A stretch of 64,000 nt of DNA from contig NZ_CP080997.1 in assembly GCF_019645815.1 (NCBI RefSeq), forward strand, positions 4,282,880-4,346,879, in the 5' to 3' direction. Both the position numbers and the translations under genes were made by a program. Positions 41,922 to 50,816 of this stretch are shown here, piece by piece. The stretch is from Mycolicibacter heraklionensis. Lineage in GTDB: Bacteria; Actinomycetota; Actinomycetes; Mycobacteriales; Mycobacteriaceae. The notes below the pieces were generated by a model. The model saw only the letters and a program-made list of their open reading frames with translations, ran no database searches and was not told where the DNA came from. Positions within the stretch are counted from its first letter, which is position 1; the number at the start of each line of letters is the position of its first letter.

Positions 41922-43033
41922 GGTGACTTCGGCTTAATGATCGTGCGCTCGGAGATCATCCCGCGCAGGTAATCGGCCAAGCTGTCGGGCAGCTTGCCCG
42001 GCTGGAAGAACATGTCGACCATGACCTCCGACATCGTGGGCGGCGGTAGGCCGTACAGGTTGATCTGGAAGCCCGGACCCGAGGCCACCACCTCACCGAG
42101 TGTGGTGGCGTATCCGGGCAGCCGCTCCAGGGCGCCGGCGATCCGATCCTTGCGCTCGATCACGTTGTCCAGCACCAGGTTCAGCTTCTTCAAGGTCGGA
42201 CCGATCCCTTTCTCGTTATCGGTCACGACTCCGGAAAGCTGTTGCGACACATCGTCGATGCCGCCGATCAGCGCGCCGAGCGCCTGCCGGCGCTCATCAA
42301 GCGCAGCGAAGAGCTGGTTACCGTCGAGCACCAGCCTGTTCACCTGGGCAGCGCGCTGGTTGAGCACACCGGTGACAACCTGGGCGTGCGACAACAACTG
42401 GCCCAACGCCTCATCGCGACGGTTGAGGCTGCGCGACAGGGAAGCCACCCCGTCCAGCGCTCCGCGCAGCTGCGGGGTCGCCTCGCGCATGGAGTCGGTG
42501 AGCACCTGCAGCGCTTCCTCGAAGCGCGGCTTGTCCAGATCGCGGACGTTGCCGCCGAGGTCCTGCAGTGCGTTGTTGAGGGTGTACGGGGCACGCGTGC
42601 GCTCGAGCGGGATCGAGGTCACCGAACCGCCGCCGGCAGGAGTGATCGACAGGGCCTTCTCACCCAGCACGGTGTCGGTGCGGATGGCGGCCAGCGACTG
42701 GTCCCCCACCCGGACCTTGCGGTCGACGGTGAAATCCACTTTCGCGCTGGCTCCGGCCAGTCCCACCGATTTGACCTTGCCCACCCGGATACCGGAGACC
42801 GTCACGTCGCTACCGGGGATGATGCCGCCGGCGTCGGCGAAGTAGGCGTGGTAGTTCTTGCCCTGGGGCCAGAACGGCAGGCTGGTGTAACCGAAGGACA
42901 CCAAGACCAGGCATGCCACCAGTGCGATGCCCAACGTACCCGTGCGAACCGGGTTTACGCCGTCAATTTTTGACAGGAGAGCACCTCCCCTTGCTCGTGT
43001 CGTTCTGGCCGCCCATGGGCAAGGTGATGTCAC
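41918..43033 (-). CDS. mce4C: Mce4C subunit (start uncertain)
   Basis: Up to 371 residues. Anchor LGIALVACLVLVSFGY, MCE domain with DVTVSGIRVGKVKSVGL, helical region to about residue 330. The only standard start upstream of the conserved NPVRTGTLGIAL stretch is GTG 43033, which overlaps mce4B by 71 bases; otherwise a TTG in GTLGIAL would start within the anchor, or a non-standard codon near the mce4B stop is used. The real start is not settled. Confidence 0.88.
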   Translation of the reverse strand: MTSPCPWAARTTRARGGALLSKIDGVNPVRTGTLGIALVACLVLVSFGYTSLPFWPQGKNYHAYFADAGGIIPGSDVTVSGIRVGKVKSVGLAGASAKVDFTVDRKVRVGDQSLAAIRTDTVLGEKALSITPAGGGSVTSIPLERTRAPYTLNNALQDLGGNVRDLDKPRFEEALQVLTDSMREATPQLRGALDGVASLSRSLNRRDEALGQLLSHAQVVTGVLNQRAAQVNRLVLDGNQLFAALDERRQALGALIGGIDDVSQQLSGVVTDNEKGIGPTLKKLNLVLDNVIERKDRIAGALERLPGYATTLGEVVASGPGFQINLYGLPPPTMSEVMVDMFFQPGKLPDSLADYLRGMISERTIIKPKSP

Positions 43034-44000
43034 TGCCGGCGGGGCCGTTGAGCTTCAGGGCGACGGTGCAGTAGTTGATGTTGAAGAAGGAGCCGTAGGC
43101 GCCAAGTGCGTTGAGCCGCAGGTAGTTCTCTTCCAGCGGGTCGATGACGTCGTTCAGCTCCTGCCTGCGCTTGTCCAGCACGGTGGCCAGCGGCCGCGCG
43201 TTCTCGAGCACGCCCTGCAGTGGCCGACGGGTGCGGCGCAGCGTGTCGGTGAGGTCGTTCTCCACCGAGGCCAGCGGCCCGATCGCGCCGGCGATCGCAT
43301 CCTTGCCCAGGGCCAGGCCGGTGATCAGCTGCTGTAGCCGGTCGACGGTGGCGTCGAACTGTTCGCTCTTGTCGTCGACTGTGGTCAGCACCGTGTTCAG
43401 GTTGTTGATCACGTCGCCGATGAGCTGGTCGCGGGAGGCCAGCGTGGTGGTGAACGAGCTGGTGCTGGCCAGCATCTGCGACAGCGCACCGCCCTGGCCC
43501 TGCAGCAGCTCGATGAGGGCGTTGCTGATCTCGTTGATCTTTCCGCCGTCCAAGCCCTTGAGCAGCGGGCGCATCCCGCCCAACAGTGCATCCAGGTCCA
43601 GGGCGGGCTGAGTGTGGTCGCGGGCGATGGTGCCGCCGGGCGGCAGCTTGTGCAGTTCCCCGGCGCCCGAGGCGATCTCGAGATACCGGTCGCCGACCAG
43701 GTTTTCGTAGCGGATGAGCGCGCGGGTCGAGTCGTAGATCTGGTAGCGCTTGTCCACGTCGAAGGTGACACTGACGTTGTTGTCCGGCGTCAACTCGACG
43801 CGTTTCACCGTACCCACCGGAATACCGGCGATCCTCACGTCCTCGCCGCCTTTGAGCCGGGAAGCGCTGGCGAAATCGGCGTGGTAGGTGTGGTTCGAGG
43901 CAAACCGGAATTCGCCGAACACCACCACCAGACCGGCCGATACCAACAGCATGGCGACGGCGAAGATGGTGACCTTGACCAGGGTGCTGCGCGGACTCAT
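42963..44000 (-). CDS. mce4B: Mce4B subunit
   Basis: 345 residues. Anchor TLVKVTIFAVAMLLVSAGLV, MCE domain with DVRIAGIPVGTVKRVEL, then a helical needle region (about 130-290) and a short Cys-containing tail (INYCTVAL, GRCSPVKN). The start overlaps the mce4A stop by one base (TGATG). Conserved with Mtb Mce4B (about 350 residues). Confidence 0.93.
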   Translation of the reverse strand: MSPRSTLVKVTIFAVAMLLVSAGLVVVFGEFRFASNHTYHADFASASRLKGGEDVRIAGIPVGTVKRVELTPDNNVSVTFDVDKRYQIYDSTRALIRYENLVGDRYLEIASGAGELHKLPPGGTIARDHTQPALDLDALLGGMRPLLKGLDGGKINEISNALIELLQGQGGALSQMLASTSSFTTTLASRDQLIGDVINNLNTVLTTVDDKSEQFDATVDRLQQLITGLALGKDAIAGAIGPLASVENDLTDTLRRTRRPLQGVLENARPLATVLDKRRQELNDVIDPLEENYLRLNALGAYGSFFNINYCTVALKLNGPAGSDITLPMGGQNDTSKGRCSPVKN

Positions 44001-45199
44001 CAGTATTCATCCCGTTCCGCGAAGGCGCCGTTGAAGAGGAACTGCGCGGTGGAGGGTGCGTCGAACTGGACCTCGGTGTTGGGCTGGAACGGGATGTAGG
44101 CGCTGTCGGTCACCAGGAACGGTGAGCGGAACCAGGAGCCGCCGTACTGCTTGCTGGGGATGTCCGGCAAGCCGCGGCAGTTCGGTCCGCCGGTCGCGTT
44201 GGCCACCGGTAGGCTCTCCGGGTAGGTGTAGGCCGGTACGCCCGGGATGAAGCTGGACTGCACATACAAAGCCGGCTTGGTGCCGCCCAGCGACGGACCG
44301 AATCGCTCCATGGCATTTTGAATTCCCTTGAACAGGCAGCCGAACTCCGGCGAGTATTCGGCGAGCAGGCTGGTCATGGCGCGGAAGCGCTGGATCCCGG
44401 CGATGAAGTCGTCGGCGGCCGGGGCGAAGGTGTCGTAGCCGTTGTTGGCCAGCCCGGTGGTCGCCAGCAATGCCTTGTTCAGGTTCTCCCGCTGATCGAC
44501 CAGGGTCTTACTGATCGCCGGGACGTTGTCGATGGTCGTCGCCAGGTCCGGGGCGGCATCTCCGTAGATGTTGCCGACGACCGCGGTCTTGGCGAAGCCC
44601 GACTGCAACTGGGGCAGTTTCGGATTGAACTTTCCGAGGTAGCTGTTCAGCCCGGAGAGCAGCCCGCCCAGGTTGTCACCGTTGCCCCGCAGGCCCTCGG
44701 CCAGCGCGCTGACCGACCCGTTGAGCTGAACCGGGTCGATCTTGTCCAGCACGTCGGTCAGCTTCTGGAACAGGGTGTTGACTTCCAGCTGCACGTCGGA
44801 TGCCTGCACGTTCGCGCCGTTGCGCAGCGTCGCACCCGAGGGCACCGGCGGCGGAACGAACTCCACCGACTTGGCCCCGAAGATGGTGTTGCCGGCGATA
44901 TGCACCGCCGCGTTCGACGGGATCTGGCGCATCGCGGAGCTGTCGATGGCCAGGAACAGCTTGGCCTGGTCGCCGGAGTACTTGATCGACTTGACCTTGC
45001 CGACCTGAATACCGCGGTACTTGACCTTGGCGTCCTGTTCCATCACCAGGCCGGCGCGCGGCGAGGTGACGGTGACCTTATCGGTGGAGCTGAACACCGA
45101 CACGTAGGACAGGTAGGTGAACACGGTGGCGGCAAGCAGGATCGCACCGAGGATTGCCGCAGCAAGCCTCACCTGGGTACGCGTCGATCCCGTTTGCAC
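44000..45199 (-). CDS. mce4A: Mce4A subunit
   Basis: 399 residues from a GTG preceded by AAGGGAA at 5 bases, matching the Mtb length of about 400; the open frame extends to 45256 inside yrbE4B. Anchor RLAAAILGAILLAATVFTYL, MCE domain with KYRGIQVGKVKSIKY, helical region (about 120-300), C-terminal domain with QSSFIPGVPAYTYPE. First Mce gene after the permeases, 13 bases from the yrbE4B stop. Confidence 0.92.
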   Translation of the reverse strand: MQTGSTRTQVRLAAAILGAILLAATVFTYLSYVSVFSSTDKVTVTSPRAGLVMEQDAKVKYRGIQVGKVKSIKYSGDQAKLFLAIDSSAMRQIPSNAAVHIAGNTIFGAKSVEFVPPPVPSGATLRNGANVQASDVQLEVNTLFQKLTDVLDKIDPVQLNGSVSALAEGLRGNGDNLGGLLSGLNSYLGKFNPKLPQLQSGFAKTAVVGNIYGDAAPDLATTIDNVPAISKTLVDQRENLNKALLATTGLANNGYDTFAPAADDFIAGIQRFRAMTSLLAEYSPEFGCLFKGIQNAMERFGPSLGGTKPALYVQSSFIPGVPAYTYPESLPVANATGGPNCRGLPDIPSKQYGGSWFRSPFLVTDSAYIPFQPNTEVQFDAPSTAQFLFNGAFAERDEY

Positions 45200-45212
45200 C
45201 TGTATTCCCTTG

Positions 45213-46055
45213 CTAGCCCGAGAGGTTGAAGTTGCCAGAGCCGCCGTAGACGGCAAGTGAAACGAACAGCGTAATGACGACCACCACGACCAACGACGTC
45301 CGCACGGCTTGACCGACCGCGATGCCTACCCCGACGGGGCCGCCGGCCGCGTTGAAGCCGTAGTTGGTGTGCACCAGCATCACCGCGACCGACATGATGA
45401 TCGCCTGCAGGAAGGACCACAGTAGGTCGGTGGGGATCAGGAAGGTGTCGAAGTAGTGGTCATAGAGGCCCGGTGACTGCGAGTTGATGAACACCGTGGT
45501 GGACCGGGCGGCGAAGAAGGCGGCCAGCACCGACAGTGAGTACAGCGGGATGATCGCGATCAGGCCCGCCACCAGCCGAGTGGACACCAGATAGGACACC
45601 GCATGGACCGCCATCGACTCGACGGCGTCGATCTCCTCGGCGACACGCATGGCGCCGAGCTGGGCGGTGGTGCCGGCCCCGATGGTGGCGGCCAGCGCGA
45701 TCCCCGCGACCACCGGCGCAACGATCCGCACGTTGAGGAACGCCGACAGGAAGCCGGTCAGCGCCTCGATGCCGATGTTGCCCAGCGAAGAGAAGCCCTG
45801 GACGGCGATAACTCCACCGGAGGCCAGGGTGAGGAAGGTGGCCACCCCGACCGTGCCGCCGATGATGGCCAGCGCGCCGGTACCCATGGTGATCTCGGCG
45901 ATCAGCCGGACGGTTTCCTTGCGGTACCGGGTCAGCGCGTTGGGGACGTACCGGATCGATTCGGCGTAGAACAGGGCCTGCTCGCCGAAGGTGTCGACGG
46001 CCTTGGGCACCCCGCGGAACATCCGCCGGAACCGCAATGTGGCGTCGTAGCTCAT
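45213..46055 (-). CDS. yrbE4B: YrbE4B, permease subunit of the Mce4 transporter
   Basis: 280 residues, the Mtb length. MlaE-type permease: an N-terminal interfacial helix, then about five hydrophobic segments, with the conserved EQAxxF-like start (FGEQALFYAESIRYVP) and GAGTTAQLGAMRVAEEIDAVESM, the cytosolic coupling loop that contacts the ATPase (MceG, not encoded here). With YrbE4A it forms the membrane channel for cholesterol. Confidence 0.96.
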   Translation of the reverse strand: MSYDATLRFRRMFRGVPKAVDTFGEQALFYAESIRYVPNALTRYRKETVRLIAEITMGTGALAIIGGTVGVATFLTLASGGVIAVQGFSSLGNIGIEALTGFLSAFLNVRIVAPVVAGIALAATIGAGTTAQLGAMRVAEEIDAVESMAVHAVSYLVSTRLVAGLIAIIPLYSLSVLAAFFAARSTTVFINSQSPGLYDHYFDTFLIPTDLLWSFLQAIIMSVAVMLVHTNYGFNAAGGPVGVGIAVGQAVRTSLVVVVVITLFVSLAVYGGSGNFNLSG

Positions 46056-46104
46056 GGCTCGACTCCCACTCGCTCGTTCTTCGCTTGCCGGAGCACTCGC
46101 GGGC

Positions 46105-46869
46105 TCATTTGACCAGCACCCGGACGCTGATCGCGGTCATGACGACGTTGATGACGAACAGACAAATAAAGGCGTAGACGACGGTCTCATTGACCGCGTT
46201 GCCTACGCCCTGGGGCCCGCCCTTGGCGGTCAGCCCGCGATAACACCCGATCAGACCGGCGGCCGTGCCGAACAGCAGCGCCTTGATCTCGGCCATCACC
46301 AGCTCGCCGAGCCCGGTGAGCACGGTCAGCCCGTTGATGAAGGCACCGGGATTGACGCCCTGCAGGAAGACCGAGAACACATAGCCGCCGACCAGGCCGA
46401 TCGCACACACCAGCCCGTTGAGCAGCAAGGCGACGAACGTCGACGCCAGGGCCCGGGGCACCACCAATCGCTGGATCGGGTCGATACCGAGCACCCGCAT
46501 CGCGTCGATCTCTTCGCGGATGGTCCGTGCGCCCAGGTCCGCGCAGATAGCGGTCGCGCCCGCGCCGGCCACCACCAGCACGGTGACGACCGGGCCCAAC
46601 TGGGTGATGGTGCCGAACGCGGTTCCGGCACCGGACAAGTCGGCAGCGCCGATCTCGCGCAGCAGGATGTTGAGGGTGAAGGCCACCAGCACGGTGAAGG
46701 GGATCGCGACCAGCACTGTCGGCAACAGCGACACCCGGGCGATCATCCAGGTCTGGTCGAGGAACTCACGGTACTGGAAGGGCCGGCGGAACATCGCCCG
46801 AAAGGTCTCCAGGGACATCTCGACGAACCCGCCCACGGCCCGAGCCGGAACCGTGAGCTGTTCGATCAA
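46105..46869 (-). CDS. yrbE4A: YrbE4A, permease subunit of the Mce4 transporter
   Basis: 254 residues, exactly the Mtb length, if translation begins at TTG 46869 (AGGGAAGGA lies upstream); the frame is open to 46974. The conserved start QLTVPARAVGGFVEM and the MlaE loop AGAGATAICADLGARTIREE are seen, with about five membrane segments. First gene of the mce4 operon. Two KstR-type boxes lie upstream. Confidence 0.95.
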   Translation of the reverse strand: MIEQLTVPARAVGGFVEMSLETFRAMFRRPFQYREFLDQTWMIARVSLLPTVLVAIPFTVLVAFTLNILLREIGAADLSGAGTAFGTITQLGPVVTVLVVAGAGATAICADLGARTIREEIDAMRVLGIDPIQRLVVPRALASTFVALLLNGLVCAIGLVGGYVFSVFLQGVNPGAFINGLTVLTGLGELVMAEIKALLFGTAAGLIGCYRGLTAKGGPQGVGNAVNETVVYAFICLFVINVVMTAISVRVLVK

Positions 46870-46997
46870 GACACGTCCTTCCCTCAGGTCGGGCTTCCGG
46901 GGCATCGGTGGTCGCAAAACTGTATCCGGCAACCTCCTGCGACCGGCGTCATTCGTGCAATTCAGACGCCGCACTGCGTGAGCCGGATCATACTAAC

Positions 46998-47011
46998 TAG
47001 AACACGTTCTC
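46998..47011. promoter_or_regulatory. KstR-type box TAGAACACGTTCTC (mce4 promoter)
   Basis: Matches TnnAACnnGTTnnA except for the last base (C), and is flanked by further symmetry (ACTAGAAC/GTTCTCAGT). It lies 129 bases upstream of the yrbE4A TTG. KstR control of mce4 is established in mycobacteria. Confidence 0.78.
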
Positions 47012-47087
47012 AGTGTCAAAGGACACGTTTCGGCGGGATTCCCGAGATATCCGCGCTGGTCACAGCGGATTGTGACCCACGTCTCGC

Positions 47088-47101
47088 TGTAACGCGTTCT
47101 A
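47088..47101. promoter_or_regulatory. Second KstR-type box TGTAACGCGTTCTA
   Basis: Perfect match to the consensus, 90 bases upstream of the first box and 9 bases downstream of the hsd4A stop. A further half-site GTTCTAA follows at 47107-47113. Two boxes could give tighter control of the mce4 operon. Confidence 0.65.
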
Positions 47102-47109
47102 ATTTTGTT

Positions 47110-48021
47110 CTAATCGCCGGACATCAGTTCGGACGCGGAGAACGTCCGGGCCGGGTCACGGCCGGCGAAGTAATTGGCCAGCGTGTCGGACAACACGGCT
47201 GGATCCCACGCCTGCCCGTCCGCGCCGAACTTCCGTTCCACGGTCGGCGCGGCCATCAGGGTTACCTCAGGTCCGTAGACCACAAAAACCTGACCGCTGA
47301 CCGCAGCCGAGGCCGGCGATGCCAAGAACCGGACCAATGTCACCACGTGCTCGGGCGACAAAGGATCGACATCTCCCGCAGCGCCTTCCGGGGCCTCGCC
47401 GAATACATCGGCGGTCATCGCGGTGCGGGCCCGCGGGCAGATCGCGTTGGCAGTCACGCCGTAGCGGCTCAGCGCCCGGCTGGCCGAGAGCGTCAGCGCG
47501 GTGATCCCCGCCTTGGCCGCGCCATAGTTGGCCTGCCCGACCGGACCCATCAGGCCGGCCTCCGAGGAAGTGTTGATGATGCGGCCGTAAACGGTCCCAT
47601 CGCTGTCCTTGGCCTTCTGCCGCCAGTAGGCGGCCGCGTTTCGGGTCAGCAGGAAATGTCCACGAAGGTGGACTGCGATCACGGCGTCGAAGTCGTCGTC
47701 GGACATGTTGAACAACATCCGGTCCCGGGTGATCCCGGCATTGTTGACGACGATGTTCAGCCCGCCCAGGCCGTCGGCGGTGCTGACGAGCTCGTCGGCG
47801 GTGGACCGCTGACTGATGTCACCGGCCACCGGCACACCCTTGCCGCCAGCCGCGGCGATCTCGTCGATGACGTCCGAGGACTCCAGCGCCGACGCGATGT
47901 CGTTGACGACCACCGTCGCCCCGGAGCGGGCCAACCCGATCGCCTCTGCTCGGCCCAGGCCGGCGGCCGCGCCGGTCACCACTGCGACCTTGCCGGTCAG
48001 GTCGATCGCGTTGTCAGTCAT
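47110..48021 (-). CDS. hsd4A: Hsd4A, 17-beta-hydroxysteroid / 3-hydroxyacyl-CoA dehydrogenase
   Basis: 303 residues, SDR with TGAAAGLGRAEA, NNAGITRDRM, NTSSEAGLMG and catalytic YGAAK; the family of peroxisomal MFE-2-like (R)-3-hydroxyacyl-CoA dehydrogenases. In Mtb Hsd4A (Rv3502c, about 317 residues) oxidises the 3-hydroxy of sterol side-chain CoA esters. Placed between mce4 and fdxD as in Mtb. Confidence 0.92.
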   Translation of the reverse strand: MTDNAIDLTGKVAVVTGAAAGLGRAEAIGLARSGATVVVNDIASALESSDVIDEIAAAGGKGVPVAGDISQRSTADELVSTADGLGGLNIVVNNAGITRDRMLFNMSDDDFDAVIAVHLRGHFLLTRNAAAYWRQKAKDSDGTVYGRIINTSSEAGLMGPVGQANYGAAKAGITALTLSASRALSRYGVTANAICPRARTAMTADVFGEAPEGAAGDVDPLSPEHVVTLVRFLASPASAAVSGQVFVVYGPEVTLMAAPTVERKFGADGQAWDPAVLSDTLANYFAGRDPARTFSASELMSGD

Positions 48022-48100
48022 GTACGCCGCTCCTTTACGTCACCGGCGCACTCGTCGTCACCGGCGGTTATGAATACCTCTAGTCGTTGCCAGTGGGAGG

Positions 48101-48295
48101 CTAGTCGTCGACGCGGCGCAGCGCGGCCCGCGGGCACTCGGCGATGGCCTGCTCGGCGTGGGCTTCCCGGTCGGCCGGGACCGGAGCGAATTTGACCTCT
48201 GCCTGCTCGTCGTCGTTGAGATCGAACAGCTCGGGGTCGATTCCGACGCAAATCGCGTTGCCCTCGCAACGATCCAGATCTACTTCAACTCGCAT
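48101..48295 (-). CDS. fdxD: Ferredoxin FdxD
   Basis: 64 residues from the ATG with AGGAGAA upstream, same as Mtb FdxD in size. Cluster ligands Cys10, Cys16 and Cys54-Pro are seen; the second position of the usual CxxCxxC is Asn13, as in [3Fe-4S]-type ferredoxins. It may serve a cholesterol P450 such as CYP142 or CYP125. Divergent from fadE26 across a KstR box. Confidence 0.92.
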   Translation of the reverse strand: MRVEVDLDRCEGNAICVGIDPELFDLNDDEQAEVKFAPVPADREAHAEQAIAECPRAALRRVDD

Positions 48296-48416
48296 GACAT
48301 TCTCCTGTAAAAACCGTGCGCCGGCGGAGCATTTCCGACCGTCGTCGTCAACTAGTGTCACCATACGATCCGACAGCTTTCACACACGAGGCGCTAGGGC
48401 CGTTGGACCCCGGGAC

Positions 48417-48430
48417 TAGAACGTGTTACA
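48417..48430. promoter_or_regulatory. KstR-type box TAGAACGTGTTACA (fdxD/fadE26)
   Basis: Perfect TnnAACnnGTTnnA match in the 192-base divergent region, 58 bases upstream of fadE26 and 122 bases upstream of fdxD. Likely controls both directions. Confidence 0.82.
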
Positions 48431-48487
48431 ACGGGCTGTCGAACAGAATCTTATCGTGACACCGATCACCAGCGAAGGACTCCCCTG

Positions 48488-49666
48488 ATGCAGATCAGCT
48501 ACACGCCGGCACAAGAAGAGCTGCGCAGCGAACTGAGGTCCTACTTCACCACGCTGATGACGCCAGAGCGCCGCGAGGCTCTGAGCTCGACGCAGGGCGA
48601 GTACGGCACCGGCAACGTCTACCGCGAGACCGTCGCCCAGATGGGGCACGACGGTTGGCTGACGCTGAGCTGGCCGAAGGAGTACGGCGGCCAGGCACGC
48701 TCGACGATGGATCAGCTGATCTTCACCGACGAGGCCGCGGTCGCCGGCGCCCCGGTGCCGTTTCTGACCATCAACAGCGTCGCGCCGACGATCATGGCTT
48801 TCGGCACCGAAGAGCAGAAGAAGTTCTTCCTGCCCAAGATCGCCGCCGGCGAGCTGCACTTCGCGATCGGCTACTCGGAACCGGGCGCGGGCACCGACCT
48901 GGCCTCGCTGCGCACCACCGCGGTACGTGACGGCGACGAGTACGTCATCAACGGCCAGAAGATGTGGACGTCGCTGATCGCCTACGCCGACTACGTGTGG
49001 CTGGCGGCCCGGACGAACCCGGAGGCCAAGAAGCACCGCGGCATCTCGATGCTGATCGTGCCCACCAGCGCCGAGGGTTTCTCCTGGACCCCGGTACCCA
49101 CCATGGCCGGCCCGGACACCAGCGCCACCTATTACCAGGACGTGCGGGTGCCGGTGACCAACCTGGTCGGCGAAGAGCACGCGGGCTGGAAGCTGGTGAC
49201 CAACCAGCTCAACCACGAGCGCGTTGCCCTGGTGTCGGCCCAGCCGATCTTCCTGGCTCTCGAAGAGGTCCGCGAGTGGGCACAGAACACCAAAGACGCC
49301 CACGGCAACCGGATCATCGACTCGCAGTGGGTCCAGCTCAACCTGGCCCGGGTGCTGGCCAAGGTCGAAGTGCTCAAGCTGATCAACTGGGAGCTGGCCT
49401 CCGCCGACAAGGCCGCGCCGTCCCCGGCGGACGCCTCGGCGGCCAAGGTGTTCGGCACCGAGTTGGCCACCGAGGCCTACCGCCTGTTGATGGAGGTGCT
49501 CGGCACCGCCGCCACGGTGCGCCAGGATTCCCTCGGCGCGCTGCTGCGCGGTCGGGTGGAACGGATGCACCGGGCGTGCTTGATCCTGACGTTCGGCGGC
49601 GGCACCAACGAGGTGCAGCGCGACATCATCGGCATGGTCGCCCTGGGCCTGCCCCGAAACCGCTGA
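48488..49666 (+). CDS. fadE26: FadE26 (ChsE4), acyl-CoA dehydrogenase subunit
   Basis: 392 residues. MQISYTPAQEELRSELRSYF start, FAD-binding YSEPGAGTDLASL and KMWTSLIAYADYVWLAART, and C-terminal FGGGTNEVQRDIIG. In Mtb FadE26-FadE27 form an alpha2-beta2 complex that desaturates the first, C8, cholesterol side-chain CoA thioester. ATG with AAGGA 9 bases upstream; fadE27 follows after 34 bases. Confidence 0.95.
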   Translation: MQISYTPAQEELRSELRSYFTTLMTPERREALSSTQGEYGTGNVYRETVAQMGHDGWLTLSWPKEYGGQARSTMDQLIFTDEAAVAGAPVPFLTINSVAPTIMAFGTEEQKKFFLPKIAAGELHFAIGYSEPGAGTDLASLRTTAVRDGDEYVINGQKMWTSLIAYADYVWLAARTNPEAKKHRGISMLIVPTSAEGFSWTPVPTMAGPDTSATYYQDVRVPVTNLVGEEHAGWKLVTNQLNHERVALVSAQPIFLALEEVREWAQNTKDAHGNRIIDSQWVQLNLARVLAKVEVLKLINWELASADKAAPSPADASAAKVFGTELATEAYRLLMEVLGTAATVRQDSLGALLRGRVERMHRACLILTFGGGTNEVQRDIIGMVALGLPRNR

Positions 49667-49700
49667 CCAAACACCCCAAAGACTTTGGAGGCAAGTACCC

Positions 49701-50798
49701 ATGGACTTCACCACTACCGAAGCATCTGACGACCTCTCGGGCCTGGTCGGCACCATCGTGGACGCGGTGTGCACCCCGGAGCACCAGCGTGAGCTGGACG
49801 GTCTGGACGGGCGCTTCGACACCGAGCTGTGGCGCAAGCTCATCGACGCCGACGTCGTGTCCAGCGCGGCGAGCGAGTCGCTGGGCGGCGGCGGGTTCGG
49901 CGTGCTCGAACAGACGTCGATCCTGACCGCACTCGGCCGTCAGCTTGCCGCGGTGCCCTACCTGGAGTCGGTGGTGCTGGCCGCCGGGACGCTGGCCAAG
50001 TTCGGCTCGGCCGAGCTGCAGCAGGCCTGGGGCGCCCCGGCCGTGGCCGGCGAGAAGATCCTCACCGCCGCCCTCGACGGCGACATGGGCGAGGGCCCGG
50101 TCCGGGCGGCCACCACCGACGGCGGCTTCCGCCTCACCGGCACCCGCACCCAGGTCGGCTTCGCCTCGGTGGCTGACGCCTTCCTGGTGGCGGCCGAAAC
50201 CGATTCGGGCGCAGCGGTGTTCCTGGTCGCTGCCGCCGATCCCGGAGTGACGGTGACGTCGCTGGCCACCACCGGGCGGGGCAGCGTGGGCCACCTGGAG
50301 CTGTCCGGGGTCGAGGTGGAGGCCGGTCGCCTGGTCGGCGGCGCCGAGGTGCTCGACCACCTGACCAGCGTGGCGGCGTTGGGCCACAGCGCCTACCAGT
50401 TGGGGGTGCTGGAGCGCGGCCTGGCCCTGACCGCGGAATACGCCCGCGAGCGCGAGCAGTTCGACAAGCCGATCGGCAGCTTCCAGGCCGTGTCGCAGCG
50501 GCTGGCCGACGGCTACATCGACGTCAAGGGGCTGCGGCTCACGCTGACTCAGGCGGCGTGGCGGGTCAGTGAGGGTCTGCCGGCGACCACCCAGGTGGCC
50601 ACCGCCGCGTTCTGGGCAGCCGAGGCCGGACACCGGGTGGCGCACAGCATCGTTCACATTCACGGCGGGGTCGGCATCGACATCGACCACCCGATCCACC
50701 GCTACTTCCTGGCCGCCAAGCAGACCGAGTTCGCGCTCGGCGGCGCCACCGGTCAGCTGCTGGCGATCGGCCGGGAACTGGCCGAGACGCCGGCGTAG
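49701..50798 (+). CDS. fadE27: FadE27 (ChsE5), acyl-CoA dehydrogenase subunit
   Basis: 365 residues of the shorter FadE type found in mycobacterial heterotetramers. VTSLATTGRGSVGHLELSG, EREQFDKPIGSFQAVSQRLA, and HIHGGVGIDIDHPIHRYFLA close to the C terminus. Acts with FadE26 on the 26-carboxyl sterol side chain CoA ester. Convergent with the SnoaL-like gene. Confidence 0.94.
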   Translation: MDFTTTEASDDLSGLVGTIVDAVCTPEHQRELDGLDGRFDTELWRKLIDADVVSSAASESLGGGGFGVLEQTSILTALGRQLAAVPYLESVVLAAGTLAKFGSAELQQAWGAPAVAGEKILTAALDGDMGEGPVRAATTDGGFRLTGTRTQVGFASVADAFLVAAETDSGAAVFLVAAADPGVTVTSLATTGRGSVGHLELSGVEVEAGRLVGGAEVLDHLTSVAALGHSAYQLGVLERGLALTAEYAREREQFDKPIGSFQAVSQRLADGYIDVKGLRLTLTQAAWRVSEGLPATTQVATAAFWAAEAGHRVAHSIVHIHGGVGIDIDHPIHRYFLAAKQTEFALGGATGQLLAIGRELAETPA

Positions 50799-50816
50799 TT
50801 GGCCGGGCGGGACGCT

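Noticed and set aside
47019..47033. GGACACGTTTCG as a copy of the TetR operator
   Set aside because: Only the left half matches GGACAC; the right half lacks TGTCC.
46054..48195. 713-codon plus-strand frame over yrbE4A, hsd4A and fdxD
   Set aside because: Antisense to three recognised genes; it would also cross the KstR boxes.
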